Below are positions 49,922 to 59,453 of a stretch of DNA of 64,000 nucleotides, piece after piece. A model generated the notes under the pieces. That model made no database searches. It was not told the origin of the DNA and saw only the letters and a list, made by a program, of their open reading frames with translations. A program made the position numbers and the translations under genes. The stretch covers positions 372,001-436,000 of the forward strand of contig NZ_CP029289.2 of assembly GCF_003201835.2 (NCBI RefSeq), in the 5' to 3' direction. This DNA is from Acidianus brierleyi. Its GTDB lineage: Archaea; Thermoproteota; Thermoprotei_A; Sulfolobales; Sulfolobaceae. Each line of letters starts with the position of its first letter. Position 1 is the first letter of the stretch.

Positions 49922-51098
49922 TAATATTTATTTCCTAAAGCTCTTTGGTCCGGCATGGTTAGTAATGATGGCAGATATGGATGCTAGCAGTACCATAGGT
50001 GCAGCCGAAACTGGAGCTATTTTTAAATACGGATTAATTTGGTTCCTGCTTCTTCTTGTCATTCCCCTTTATTTTATACAAGAGGTTTCAGGAAGAATTG
50101 GTGCAGTTACAAGAAAAGGACTTGGAGAAGTAATAAGAGAAAACTATAGTAGAAAAACCGCTATCCTTTTATCTTTTCCAATGGCTCTAACTGATGTTAT
50201 AACATATATAATAGAATATCTAGGTGTGGCAATAGGTTTAGAAATGATGGGAGTTCCAGTATATATTACTGTGCCTATAGTTTACATAATTCATATTTTA
50301 ATAGTAACTAAAAGAAAATATATTAAAGCTGAAAAAATATTACTTCTAATATCATCATTACTTATAATTGGCTTTGGTGCTACTCTGGCAGTTAGAGGAA
50401 TAAAGGACTATTCTCCAATTTACTTTGTGCCATCTCCAGATTTTATTTACATACTTGCAGTTAATGTAGGTGCAGTTATAATGCCATTCATGTTGTTTTT
50501 TCAAGCATCAGCAACTGCAGAAAAAATGAGATGGATTCCTAAAACTAGTGAGAATTTCTTAAATAGAGCAATAAAGCATGTAAAAGCTGAGACTCTTATA
50601 GGTGCAATAGTAACTGAGCTCTTAATGGCCATAGTAGAAATGGCTACTGCTGGAATAGATCCTTCTGCAAATTTTGCTTCCGCTAGCGATCTCTCAAGCG
50701 CTTTACAGTATATAGCAGGAAGTTATTCCCCATATCTCTTTGGAATCGGACTTATAGGAGCCGGATTTTTAGCTTTAGTTATAATATCGTTAGGAAGTGC
50801 TTGGGGTATCGTAGAAGCTCTAGGCATACCTAGGGAAAAATCTTATATCGTTTACATTCTAGAAAGCTTACCTGCAGTTATAGTAACATTAATCATTCCT
50901 TCTTATTTATTAATAAATGTAGTACTTAATCTTCTTGTAGCATTTATATTTGTATTAATAGGACCTGCAATAGTAATGGGAATGATAGCCAGAAATAAGA
51001 AAATAATGGGAGAATTTAGAAGTTCTTGTTTACAGAATGTAGAGTATTGGGGTAGCCTAATATTTATAGTTATATTCGGAATACTTGCTATTCTGTGA
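49911..51098 (+). CDS. NRAMP-family metal transporter, non-canonical metal site
   Basis: 395 residues from ATG 49911, picked from the promoter; ATGs at 49881 and 49890 would precede the predicted transcript start. Eleven helices. In helix 1 the canonical DPGN reads DASS (Asp24-Ser27 from this start); in helix 6 the MPH motif reads MPF (Met191-Phe193) with the A-x-x-M pair kept. Asp and Met ligands are thus retained, Asn and the MPH histidine are not, so metal choice or proton coupling may differ from Mn/Fe NRAMPs. The stop TGA (51096-51098) is supplied by IS copy 3. Confidence 0.85.
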   Translation: MHRNNIYFLKLFGPAWLVMMADMDASSTIGAAETGAIFKYGLIWFLLLLVIPLYFIQEVSGRIGAVTRKGLGEVIRENYSRKTAILLSFPMALTDVITYIIEYLGVAIGLEMMGVPVYITVPIVYIIHILIVTKRKYIKAEKILLLISSLLIIGFGATLAVRGIKDYSPIYFVPSPDFIYILAVNVGAVIMPFMLFFQASATAEKMRWIPKTSENFLNRAIKHVKAETLIGAIVTELLMAIVEMATAGIDPSANFASASDLSSALQYIAGSYSPYLFGIGLIGAGFLALVIISLGSAWGIVEALGIPREKSYIVYILESLPAVIVTLIIPSYLLINVVLNLLVAFIFVLIGPAIVMGMIARNKKIMGEFRSSCLQNVEYWGSLIFIVIFGILAIL

Positions 51099-52097
51099 AC
51101 TATCACGTCCTAACGGACGTGGCTTCCTGCTTCAAAGCCGAGGCTTGCCAAAGGTAGGGGGTAGAGCTCCACAGGCACTATCGTTCCAACCCCGATCTCT
51201 TCAGTATGTTGAGAGAAGCATTATAGTCACGATCAACAGTCCAACCACAATTAGGACAGACAAACACACGATCAGCCAAAGTCAAATCCCTCTTAACATG
51301 TCCGCATTTAGCACAAGTCATTGAAGTAAAAGCAGGATTAACAAAACGAATCTCCTTACCATACTTCCCAAGTTGATACTCCATGACACTCCTAAGCTCA
51401 TGAAAAGCAACATCGTGTAACCTCATCCTAAGCCTTCTGAGAGACTTACCAACAATTTGCTTAACTTGAATGTCCTCCATGACCAAGACGTCGTAATGCT
51501 CAGCAAAATACTTACCGAGTTTCATTTACATATCCATCCTAAGGTTCTTCAAGTGCTCATAAGCCCTTGCTAGACGAATCTTTGCCTTAAACCAGTTGTG
51601 TGACAAGAACTTCTTCCGTGAGAGAGCTTTATGAAGTTTTCTTGTCTTGTTGAGTGCCTTCTCGTAAGGTCTCTGGTTGGGGACATATTCCCCGTCAGAG
51701 GTAGTGAGAAGTTTCTCTACACCAACGTCCACAGCAACTACTTTGTTTGTCTTTGGGAGTTGAGGGTACTCTTGATCCACGACGAAAGTAATGTAAACTC
51801 TCCCTGATGGTGTTAACTTGATTACTACCCTCTTTACTTTTTCCAGCGGGAAGTCCCTATGGACAACGACGTTGAAGATCCCTAGGTTTGACAGCTGAAG
51901 CGTTATTACCTTCTTCTTGTTCTTCTTGCTCTTCGTCCTTATTTCTCTCACCTTCAGGACTTTCCAACCTGACTGAGGGGTAACCCTACGTCGGACATTA
52001 ATAGGGTATTTGAAATAGAATTATTTAAGCTTTACAAAGGGGGCTATCTATCTCCTTACGGATGGAGTCTTCCGCCCCCTTTGAACCCATGAATCTG
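51095..52097 (-). mobile_element. IS605/IS1341-type element, copy 3 (decayed)
   Basis: A 1003-bp copy in minus orientation. Right end GTTCAC borders 51095; left end starts after TTTAT (52098-52102 as ATAAA on the plus strand). Most of the non-coding left region and the first third of tnpB are deleted; the right-end hairpin is preserved with compensating base changes relative to the other copies. It lies between the NRAMP stop codon and the binding-protein gene. Confidence 0.88.
51178..51998 (-). pseudogene. Decayed tnpB of copy 3
   Basis: Starts at the old ATG (51996-51998, MSDVGL) but about 100 codons are deleted directly after it, shifting the frame. The reading resumes at VREIRTKSKKNKKK and is broken by TAC to TAA (in the DMYMKLGK segment, near 51526) and by a small deletion after RSGLER that ends the protein early. 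RuvC motifs (DVGVEKLL, VMEDIQVKQ, DRDYNAS) remain readable. Not expected to make active protein. Confidence 0.85.
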
Positions 52098-52185
52098 ATA
52101 AATCTAATATATTAAAAATGATTTTAAGAGTTTATATTTTATAAAAAATAAATAAAAAAGTAAAAAATATTTTTAATTTTATATT

Positions 52186-54516
52186 TTATCTTCTTCTTAA
52201 TAATACTACTACAGCAGCCACTACAATTATTACTATAACTATTGCTATTCCAGCGTATACTATTGGAGATATTGATGGAGGATGAGTAGTAGTTGTAGTA
52301 GTTACTGGTGGGTGAGTTGTAGTTACTACTGGTACAGAGCTTACATTCAACGAACCATAAGAGTATTCTTCTAATCCACCAGGACTGATAATCTTAGCAA
52401 CTATTTCATATATTCCTGCAGGTAATCCAGTAGTATTTATCATCGCTGAATATTCGCCTGGTGCTATCATTGACATTGTTACTGGTTTAGTGTAGTTACC
52501 ATAAGGTACTCCCGGTACGTCTAAAGCTTTCAGCCATACATACGCAGTTCCGTTTGCGGGTGTTGGAACTAAGGAATCGGTAGAATTATCCCAATTATAA
52601 TACGTAAATGTAGTAGTATAATTATATGGTGTTCCTGCTTTTACATTTGCCAAGAATATCAATGGATCTATCTTAAAGTAATGTGGATTATATGTTAACG
52701 TGAATTCTTCATCACTAAATGCACTACTTGTACTGTTCCACATATATGGCCCGTTACTTATTAATGGAGCATACTTATCTGTCCATATAGTCGCAGGTTG
52801 AATATGAGAGTATACGCTTGCTGGGAAGTATATGTCTATTTCAGTTAAAGTTTCATCTATTACTAAATCACTAGTTGAATTTAGATAGAATACTATTTGA
52901 TATGGATTAGTTACTTGACTATCTACAAGTTGTGGGATAGATCCAAAAACATCAGTATTGATAAATGAGTTATCTATCAAATATGTGTAATTGAGAGTTA
53001 TTCCATCAAATGTGTTAGTTCCACTTATTCCAGCTAAATCATAATACCAATATGTAAAGTTAACGTCATAAGCTGTTACCGGATATCCATTTATCCATGT
53101 TGCATTATGTACTAAGTTTACTGTAAGTATTGTTCCATTGACTATTTTTTCTCCGTTTGGAGCAGTAGTAGTTACTCCAGTGTCGAGTGTCCAATTCTTG
53201 GCTAGCATTGGTACTAATTGAGATGGTGGCAATACTGATGTTACATCTGTAAGGGGCGTTGTAGCCAACGGTTCATACATGCAATCTAATACGTTAAATG
53301 CATATAGTGATTCTGAAGCATATGGTTGCATATGTCTAGGTAGATCGCTAGCTACGGAAGAGAATAGAAAGTCTCCTGTTAGTGTGGAGTTTACTGGATG
53401 TATGTTCAATACATTTATAGCATATACTGCTGTTCCATCTTTCATATAGATATAGTTAGCCCAACCAGGTAAATAAACTCCTTGTATTGCATTACTCCAT
53501 ACTACTATAATATAAGGTAATTGCTGCTGTAAATCTAGTTCTACTTGCTTCATTATTGATATTGACTGAGAGAGAGACGGTGCAGTTTGTGCTTCATTTA
53601 TTAAATTATCTATAGTAGCATTACTAAAACCTCCTACATTTTCTGGGGAAGTATATATAGTCATCCATTGAGGAACTAGTGGGCCTAGGTCAATCCATCC
53701 AAAAGTAGTCATATTGAAATCATATGGTGGTGTAACAGCGGTTTGAATTAAGGTGCCAAAAGGTTCTGCAAGTATAGTTACTGATATATTGATTAGTGCA
53801 AACTGGTCTTTTAGATAGTCTGCTAATCTTAATTGGGGTTGCTCATCTTCAGCATAAATAAAACTTAATGTCAATGGCTTACCTTTGTAATACCACTTAC
53901 CATCTACGTGAGTTACATTAGGAATACTTTCTAAGTACATGACTGCTCTTGTTATATTATATGATTCATATTTCTGATAATATTGTTCAGCAGCTGTACT
54001 AAACCATTCTGAATAAACTTTAGGGCTAACGAAATATGGATAATCGATTCCTAATATCCCATTTTCCCAGACTATGTTAGTTATGTTTATAGGATTTATT
54101 AAACTACTTACTGCATATCTGAAGTATAGGTTAGAAGTTAGAGAGGAAATTGTACTATTAAATGAGAATACGAGTTGACCAAAACTCTCTACAGGAGCTA
54201 TTCCTACAAATATTGTAGAATTATATTTTTCTAAAGCCTCTTTTACTTCACTAGCATGGTCTATTGTAGCAAAATCTATTTTGCCTGCAGTTAGGGCCTC
54301 AAACTCATCTGTATGTGAGGTATAAGAATAGAGGAAAGTTATTTTTCCTACCCAAGGTTGTGTATATCTTGCTTGGTCTGGGTTTAGTATCGGTGTATTA
54401 AAGTTGCCTATTGCGTACCCAGTAGTAAGTACTGGCATAGTTACTTCTAAGGCTATTACCATTATTAGAAATAATACCAAAAATATTCCTATATTTGGAA
54501 GATTTATGTTACTCAT
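52186..54516 (-). CDS. ABC transporter substrate-binding protein, family 5, apparently circularly permuted
   Basis: A 776-residue surface protein: N-terminal signal/anchor helix (11-30), binding domains (about 55-620), an Ig-like beta domain (630-735), a Thr/Pro linker (736-752) and a C-terminal membrane helix with RRR. The family-5 (oligopeptide/sugar) segments occur in swapped order: residues 55-350 match the second lobe and C-terminal part of DppA-type proteins (LRLADYLKDQFALINISVTI, VGGFSNATIDNLINEAQ, LPYIIVVWS), whereas residues 380-620 match the usual N-terminal lobe (PMLAKNWTLDTG, LVHNATWINGYPVTAYDVNFTY, NGPYMW). It is divergent from the permease operon at 54780-60893. Confidence 0.8.
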   Translation of the reverse strand: MSNINLPNIGIFLVLFLIMVIALEVTMPVLTTGYAIGNFNTPILNPDQARYTQPWVGKITFLYSYTSHTDEFEALTAGKIDFATIDHASEVKEALEKYNSTIFVGIAPVESFGQLVFSFNSTISSLTSNLYFRYAVSSLINPINITNIVWENGILGIDYPYFVSPKVYSEWFSTAAEQYYQKYESYNITRAVMYLESIPNVTHVDGKWYYKGKPLTLSFIYAEDEQPQLRLADYLKDQFALINISVTILAEPFGTLIQTAVTPPYDFNMTTFGWIDLGPLVPQWMTIYTSPENVGGFSNATIDNLINEAQTAPSLSQSISIMKQVELDLQQQLPYIIVVWSNAIQGVYLPGWANYIYMKDGTAVYAINVLNIHPVNSTLTGDFLFSSVASDLPRHMQPYASESLYAFNVLDCMYEPLATTPLTDVTSVLPPSQLVPMLAKNWTLDTGVTTTAPNGEKIVNGTILTVNLVHNATWINGYPVTAYDVNFTYWYYDLAGISGTNTFDGITLNYTYLIDNSFINTDVFGSIPQLVDSQVTNPYQIVFYLNSTSDLVIDETLTEIDIYFPASVYSHIQPATIWTDKYAPLISNGPYMWNSTSSAFSDEEFTLTYNPHYFKIDPLIFLANVKAGTPYNYTTTFTYYNWDNSTDSLVPTPANGTAYVWLKALDVPGVPYGNYTKPVTMSMIAPGEYSAMINTTGLPAGIYEIVAKIISPGGLEEYSYGSLNVSSVPVVTTTHPPVTTTTTTHPPSISPIVYAGIAIVIVIIVVAAVVVLLRRR

Positions 54517-54779
54517 TTAGATCAGTTAAAATTTATGTTTAATATTTTTAAACCTTTCCATAGCAGTGCGTGATAATTTGAAAGTAATTTATAGTTTTAG
54601 TTATTAAAATGAAATTCTACTAAAATAAAAATGGATATTCTTTAATAGGTTTCATAAAATGTGTCATTAAAATCTAAATATTCAATATAGTTTGTAAGTT
54701 TATTAAATAGCTATTAAAATTAGTGTCTTTACTCTTCTGAAAGTATTTAAATATTAACCAAGTAGGACAATTACATAGG

Positions 54780-55925
54780 ATGAATTCTAAAAATATGAAG
54801 ATTATATCTATAGCGCTAGTTGTCTTCTTTATTATACTTTTAGTATCTGCAATATATTCTACATACTTTAGTGAAAACTATTCTATAATATATTTACCAA
54901 AATTTTCTAAAATAGTTTCATTTATACCTATTTCTTCTAACAGTATATTAATAGCAGGAAATGAAATTCTAGGAAATACAACTGAGGGATTAGCTGGAAT
55001 ATATTATATAAATAATAATTCGTTTATCGATTTAAATCTAAATGGATCTTTCGATAATGGTAGTATATATTCTGTAGCGTCTAATGGTTCTTCGTATCTT
55101 TTTGTTGGAGCTAAATATATAGGAACGGAACTGGTTCCGACAGCTTTCCTATATGATAATGGAAAAATATATAATTATAGTAAATATTTTTCTAGCTTTG
55201 CTCCTGGCCAGGCTTTTGCAGCAGATTGGTTTAATAGGACATGGTTAGTTGGTGGAGATTTTGTTATATATCAAAGCGGTGGACAGCATAGCATTATGTT
55301 TATGTTCTTGGTAGGGATAAAAGGTAATGAAGCAATAGACTATACTAAGAATATATCAATGGAATTAGGAGAATTACCAGAGGGTGAGATATTTACAATA
55401 AACAATAGTTCCAATGAAGTACTGATAGGTGGCTCTTTTTCAATTTATACATCTGTTTTTCTATTAAGTAATGAGAATCTGAACGTAGATCCTTCAACGA
55501 TTCTGTATAAGACTCCTGGTTCTATACTTACAGCTTCACCTTATGGAAAATTATGGTTAGCAGGTGGGATGGAATTTACTCCTCAAAGTGTAGAAGCTCC
55601 TCAGCCTTATCCAGTTCCTTATCTAATTACAGTTGGTAATAATATTAGCCAAATAAATATTCCATATAAGATAGGAGTTATAACTTCAATTGCCACTGAA
55701 AGTGACAAGATTGCTGTAGCAATAAGAGTTCCCTTTAGTCAGTACCAGAATATTACTGGCGGTAGTGTTATTCTATATGGCAAATTATCTTCTCTATCCA
55801 AGGTATATCAAAGTGAGGATATATCTATTAACCAACTAAGTTTTATACATGGCTATCTTTTAGGTGTAGGATACAAAATAGCTGGAAACAATTCAGTTGG
55901 AGTTCTATTATTATATAAAGTATAA
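54780..55925 (+). CDS. Membrane-anchored beta-propeller-like protein of the ABC locus
   Basis: A 381-residue protein with one N-terminal helix (IISIALVVFFIILLVSAIYS) and an extracellular domain of five or six repeats with a common core, such as SSYLFVGAKYI, TWLVGGDFVIY, EVLIGGSFSIY and LWLAGGMEFT. This suggests a beta-propeller. N-x-S/T sites are frequent. It has its own TATA box (TTTAAATATT, near 54752), and leads the permease/ATPase genes, so it may be an accessory subunit of the uptake system (inference). Confidence 0.7.
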   Translation: MNSKNMKIISIALVVFFIILLVSAIYSTYFSENYSIIYLPKFSKIVSFIPISSNSILIAGNEILGNTTEGLAGIYYINNNSFIDLNLNGSFDNGSIYSVASNGSSYLFVGAKYIGTELVPTAFLYDNGKIYNYSKYFSSFAPGQAFAADWFNRTWLVGGDFVIYQSGGQHSIMFMFLVGIKGNEAIDYTKNISMELGELPEGEIFTINNSSNEVLIGGSFSIYTSVFLLSNENLNVDPSTILYKTPGSILTASPYGKLWLAGGMEFTPQSVEAPQPYPVPYLITVGNNISQINIPYKIGVITSIATESDKIAVAIRVPFSQYQNITGGSVILYGKLSSLSKVYQSEDISINQLSFIHGYLLGVGYKIAGNNSVGVLLLYKV

Positions 55926-55985
55926 ATTCTTTTCATCATAAATTATGGAAAATATTTTTAAGTGACTATTACTGAAATTCTTTTA

Positions 55986-57032
55986 ATGGAATCTGCTCAG
56001 CAAGAGCTACGTAAAAACCTTCTTTCAGCGAGGAAGAATGCTCTAAGGGCAAATTTACGTTATATAGGTAGACGGCTGGTTTCTAGGCTTATTTTGCTTT
56101 TTGCTATAATAAACTTTAATTTCTTTTTATTTGATATCATTCCTGTAATATTTAATATTAATATAGCATCTTTTTATGTTCCACCAGGTTTTACTCATTC
56201 AGGTTTGAGTAGATCTACAATTGTTGAAGGAGTCGAGAGACAATTCGGTCTTAATAAGCCATTAGATATTAGATATATTGATTATCTTAAGGATATAGTT
56301 ACATTTAATTTTAGCACCTCATTTCATTATGAAGAACCCGTTACGCAATTAATATTACAAAGGCTTCCCATAACGGCTATGATAGTCATACCTGCCTTGA
56401 TACTAACTACTATAATGGCAATATTTTTTGGAGTTTACTCTGCAACAAGAGAAGGAAAGGCAGTAGATCATGTGATTTCAAATTCAGCAATTATAACTTA
56501 TTTTATACCAGTGTTTTGGTTAGGTTTTATAATATGGTATTTTCTAACTATACAGACTAATTTATTTCCGTCTAGCTATACTTTAGCATTACTTGAGAAA
56601 GGAAACAGAGAACTTAATTTGATTTATTTACTTATACCACCAATTCTAACTTTATCAATAACATCTTTTGGAGTTAGAACAATACTTATGAGAAATAATT
56701 CTATAGATACTTTAGATCAAGATTTTGTTACAGTACTTAAGGCAAAAGGTTTACCAAGATCTAAAATCTTATATAAACATGTCTTCAGAAATGCTTTCCT
56801 ACCAGTATTTACTAGAGTTGGAATAGATTTAGCGTTTCTATTAAGCGGTATTGTGTTCATAGAGGACGTATTTAATATTCCTGGATTGGGTAGATTGTTA
56901 TTAACTGCGGCTACTCACTTTGATATACCTTTACTCTTGGGAGATTTCTTTACAATTAGTTTATTCGCAATTATAGTACTAACTTTGATGGACTTTCTAT
57001 ATGTATTAATAGATCCCAGGGTGAAATATTAA
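55986..57032 (+). CDS. ABC transporter permease, DppB type
   Basis: 348 residues from ATG 55986; the GTG at 55962 lies almost on the TATA-like TATTTTTA (55953-55960), so the later ATG is favoured. Six helices; first-helix pattern RRLVSRLILLFAIINFNFFLFDIIP, RQFGLNKPLDIRYIDYLKDIV and the coupling-helix EAA region TVLKAKGLPRSKILYKHVFRNAFLPVFT are typical of dipeptide/oligosaccharide permeases. Forms a heterodimer with the next gene product. Confidence 0.88.
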   Translation: MESAQQELRKNLLSARKNALRANLRYIGRRLVSRLILLFAIINFNFFLFDIIPVIFNINIASFYVPPGFTHSGLSRSTIVEGVERQFGLNKPLDIRYIDYLKDIVTFNFSTSFHYEEPVTQLILQRLPITAMIVIPALILTTIMAIFFGVYSATREGKAVDHVISNSAIITYFIPVFWLGFIIWYFLTIQTNLFPSSYTLALLEKGNRELNLIYLLIPPILTLSITSFGVRTILMRNNSIDTLDQDFVTVLKAKGLPRSKILYKHVFRNAFLPVFTRVGIDLAFLLSGIVFIEDVFNIPGLGRLLLTAATHFDIPLLLGDFFTISLFAIIVLTLMDFLYVLIDPRVKY

Positions 57033-57033
57033 A

Positions 57034-58467
57034 ATGAATAGTACATTCAAAAGATTAATATCCCAAAAATCATTTATAGTATCAATAGTAATAATAGGTT
57101 TTGTAGTAGGTTTAGCGCTATTCTCATTAGTGTATGGTAGTTATAATCCATACTATACCTCTTCATATTATGTTTCTGCGCCTTATTCCGTTCCTACATG
57201 GGCTACTATCTTTCCACAATATAAAGGTCTTCCCCCTAATTTGCATGAAAACTTTACCTATAATGGCCAACTTGAAAAATATAATTCTACAACATACGAA
57301 ATAATAGTTAATCCTGGTCAAGTTAAAAATATATTTTTCGAAATTAATTGGAAATATAAAGCTCCATATTCAAGCGTTTTTAGCTTAGATGTATATCCAA
57401 ATGTTTCAAGTAATCAAGCTTTCTTTATTAATATGTCATGGATTACTCCTTCTAATGTAAGTGAAGAATTAATTTCTGCTGCGCCAGTATCTCAAGAACC
57501 ATTTATATTTGCTTCGTATATGACATTCATTTCTTCGGATAAATGGATTCCTATAGTATTTAATACTCAATATTCTACCACCATTCCCTCCCCTTTCGTA
57601 TCTAGCTTACCTTCAAGAGATCAAATAATAGCTCCAGAAATCTTGCCGGATCTAATGTTTCCTAAACCTGGAGAATATCATCTTGAGCTTACATTTTCCA
57701 ATAATTCTACAAAACCAGAAGAGTTTCTTTTTACTCTGCCAAGTTTTTCTGAAAAAGGATATGTATACGGTTTGTTAGGTACTGATGAGAATGGAGCACC
57801 GGTTTTTCCTGAATTTGCAATAGGAGCTAGATTTGATTTAGAGATTGCATTAATAGCTAGTATTTTAATTGTTTTCATAGGTGCAGCTTTTGGAATAATA
57901 AGTGGTTATTTTGGAGGAAAAACTGATACTGCAGTAGTAGGAGTAACCGATTTCTTCTTGCTTTTACCGGGCTTACCATTACTTATTACTCTAGAAATAA
58001 TTCTAGTAAAGGCAGGAATTAATATCCCAAGAATTGATTTAATAGTTCTTTTAATTTCAATATTATCGTGGCCTGCGACTACTAGAGTAGTCAGATCCCA
58101 GGCTCTATCAATAAGAAGTAGAACTTTTATAGAGGCAGCAAAGAGTTTAGGTTTAAACAATAGACAAATAATGTTAAGGCATGTATTACCAAATTTAATT
58201 CCTATAATTGCTGCCCAAGTTGCGTACGATGTTCCTACAGTTATTTTAATAGAATCTGGATTAGATTTCTTGGGATTGGGGATAACTGGATTTCCTACAT
58301 GGGGAAATATGTTAGGATTCGCTAGTACTCATATTTCAAGTGCAAATAGTTTTGCATGGTGGTGGGTTCTTCCGCCAGGACTAGGGATAGTATTATTAAG
58401 CGCAGCTTTCTATTATTTAGGAAATGCCTTCATAGATACTTTCAGCTCACGTAGAATAGGTGAATAA
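57034..58467 (+). CDS. ABC transporter permease, DppC type, with large extracellular insert
   Basis: A 477-residue permease, about 180 longer than usual DppC proteins. After the first helix (residues 13-33) there are about 200 residues of beta-rich extracytoplasmic sequence (Tyr/Asn/Pro-rich, several N-x-S/T sites) before the five remaining helices. The EAA loop EAAKSLGLNNRQIMLRHVLPNLIPII is intact. The insert may dock the binding protein (inference). One base separates it from dppB and two from dppD. Confidence 0.88.
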   Translation: MNSTFKRLISQKSFIVSIVIIGFVVGLALFSLVYGSYNPYYTSSYYVSAPYSVPTWATIFPQYKGLPPNLHENFTYNGQLEKYNSTTYEIIVNPGQVKNIFFEINWKYKAPYSSVFSLDVYPNVSSNQAFFINMSWITPSNVSEELISAAPVSQEPFIFASYMTFISSDKWIPIVFNTQYSTTIPSPFVSSLPSRDQIIAPEILPDLMFPKPGEYHLELTFSNNSTKPEEFLFTLPSFSEKGYVYGLLGTDENGAPVFPEFAIGARFDLEIALIASILIVFIGAAFGIISGYFGGKTDTAVVGVTDFFLLLPGLPLLITLEIILVKAGINIPRIDLIVLLISILSWPATTRVVRSQALSIRSRTFIEAAKSLGLNNRQIMLRHVLPNLIPIIAAQVAYDVPTVILIESGLDFLGLGITGFPTWGNMLGFASTHISSANSFAWWWVLPPGLGIVLLSAAFYYLGNAFIDTFSSRRIGE

Positions 58468-58469
58468 TT

Positions 58470-59453
58470 ATGTTCGATGAACTTGTACAAAATCCTATAC
58501 TAGAAGTTAAAGATTTATCAGTTCATTTTTATTCTAAGACTAGAGAAGTTAAGGCTTTGGACAATATTTTTATCTCACTAGAGAAGGGTAAAGTCCTTGG
58601 AATAGCAGGTGAATCTGGATCTGGTAAATCTACTTTAGCTAAGGCTATATTTAGGATTCTTCCTTATAATGCTAGAATTTTAAAGGGACAAATTATTTAT
58701 AAAGGTACTAATTTAATAAACGTAAATGAAAATGATTTACAGAAGAAAATAAGATGGAAAAGTATTGCTTATGTGCCTCAAGTTTCTATGAACAGCCTTG
58801 ATCCAGTTTATAGGGTTAAATCGCAAATGTTAGAAACTATTTTTGCACATGAGGATGTAAGCAAAGCTGAAGCTTTAGAGAGAATAGAAAATGTTATAAA
58901 AGACGTTGGTTTACCTTCAGAAATTTTAGATAAGTTTCCTCATGAACTTTCTGGTGGGCAAAAGCAAAGAGTTATGATAGCGATGTCTATGTTGCTTAAT
59001 CCAGAAATGCTAATAGCCGATGAGCCCACTACAGCACTAGATGTTGTAATTCAAGCACAAATAATAGCAATGATTAAGAAAATTCAGAAGGAAAAAAACT
59101 TATCAATGATATTTATAACTCATGACCTTTCTCTATTGGCTCAGATAAGCGATATCATGGCTATAATGTACGCAGGTAAAATAGTAGAAGTTGGTAAAGT
59201 AGAGGATATTTATTATTCACCTTTGCATCCGTATACGCAGCTTTTAATAAAATCTATACCTTCCATAAAAAATAGAAAGAAAAAATTAATAAGTATTCCA
59301 GGCGAAGTTCCTGACCTATCTGATCCTCCACAAGGCTGTAGATTTAATCCTAGATGTCCTCTTGCTCAAGAAATATGTAGGAAAGAATCTCCAGAATTAA
59401 CTAGAGTAAATGGATCTCATTATGTAGCTTGTTTTATGGTAGGTGGGCAATAA
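58470..59453 (+). CDS. ABC transporter ATPase, DppD/OppD type
   Basis: A 327-residue nucleotide-binding subunit: Walker A GESGSGKST, Q-loop VPQVS, signature LSGGQKQRV, Walker B LIADEPTTALD and H-loop ITHDLS. The C-terminal oligopeptide-ABC extension has CRFNPRCPLAQEIC and VACFM, the cysteine motif that in DppD/OppD can bind a [4Fe-4S] cluster. The stop overlaps the ATG of the next gene (TAATG). Confidence 0.92.
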   Translation: MFDELVQNPILEVKDLSVHFYSKTREVKALDNIFISLEKGKVLGIAGESGSGKSTLAKAIFRILPYNARILKGQIIYKGTNLINVNENDLQKKIRWKSIAYVPQVSMNSLDPVYRVKSQMLETIFAHEDVSKAEALERIENVIKDVGLPSEILDKFPHELSGGQKQRVMIAMSMLLNPEMLIADEPTTALDVVIQAQIIAMIKKIQKEKNLSMIFITHDLSLLAQISDIMAIMYAGKIVEVGKVEDIYYSPLHPYTQLLIKSIPSIKNRKKKLISIPGEVPDLSDPPQGCRFNPRCPLAQEICRKESPELTRVNGSHYVACFMVGGQ

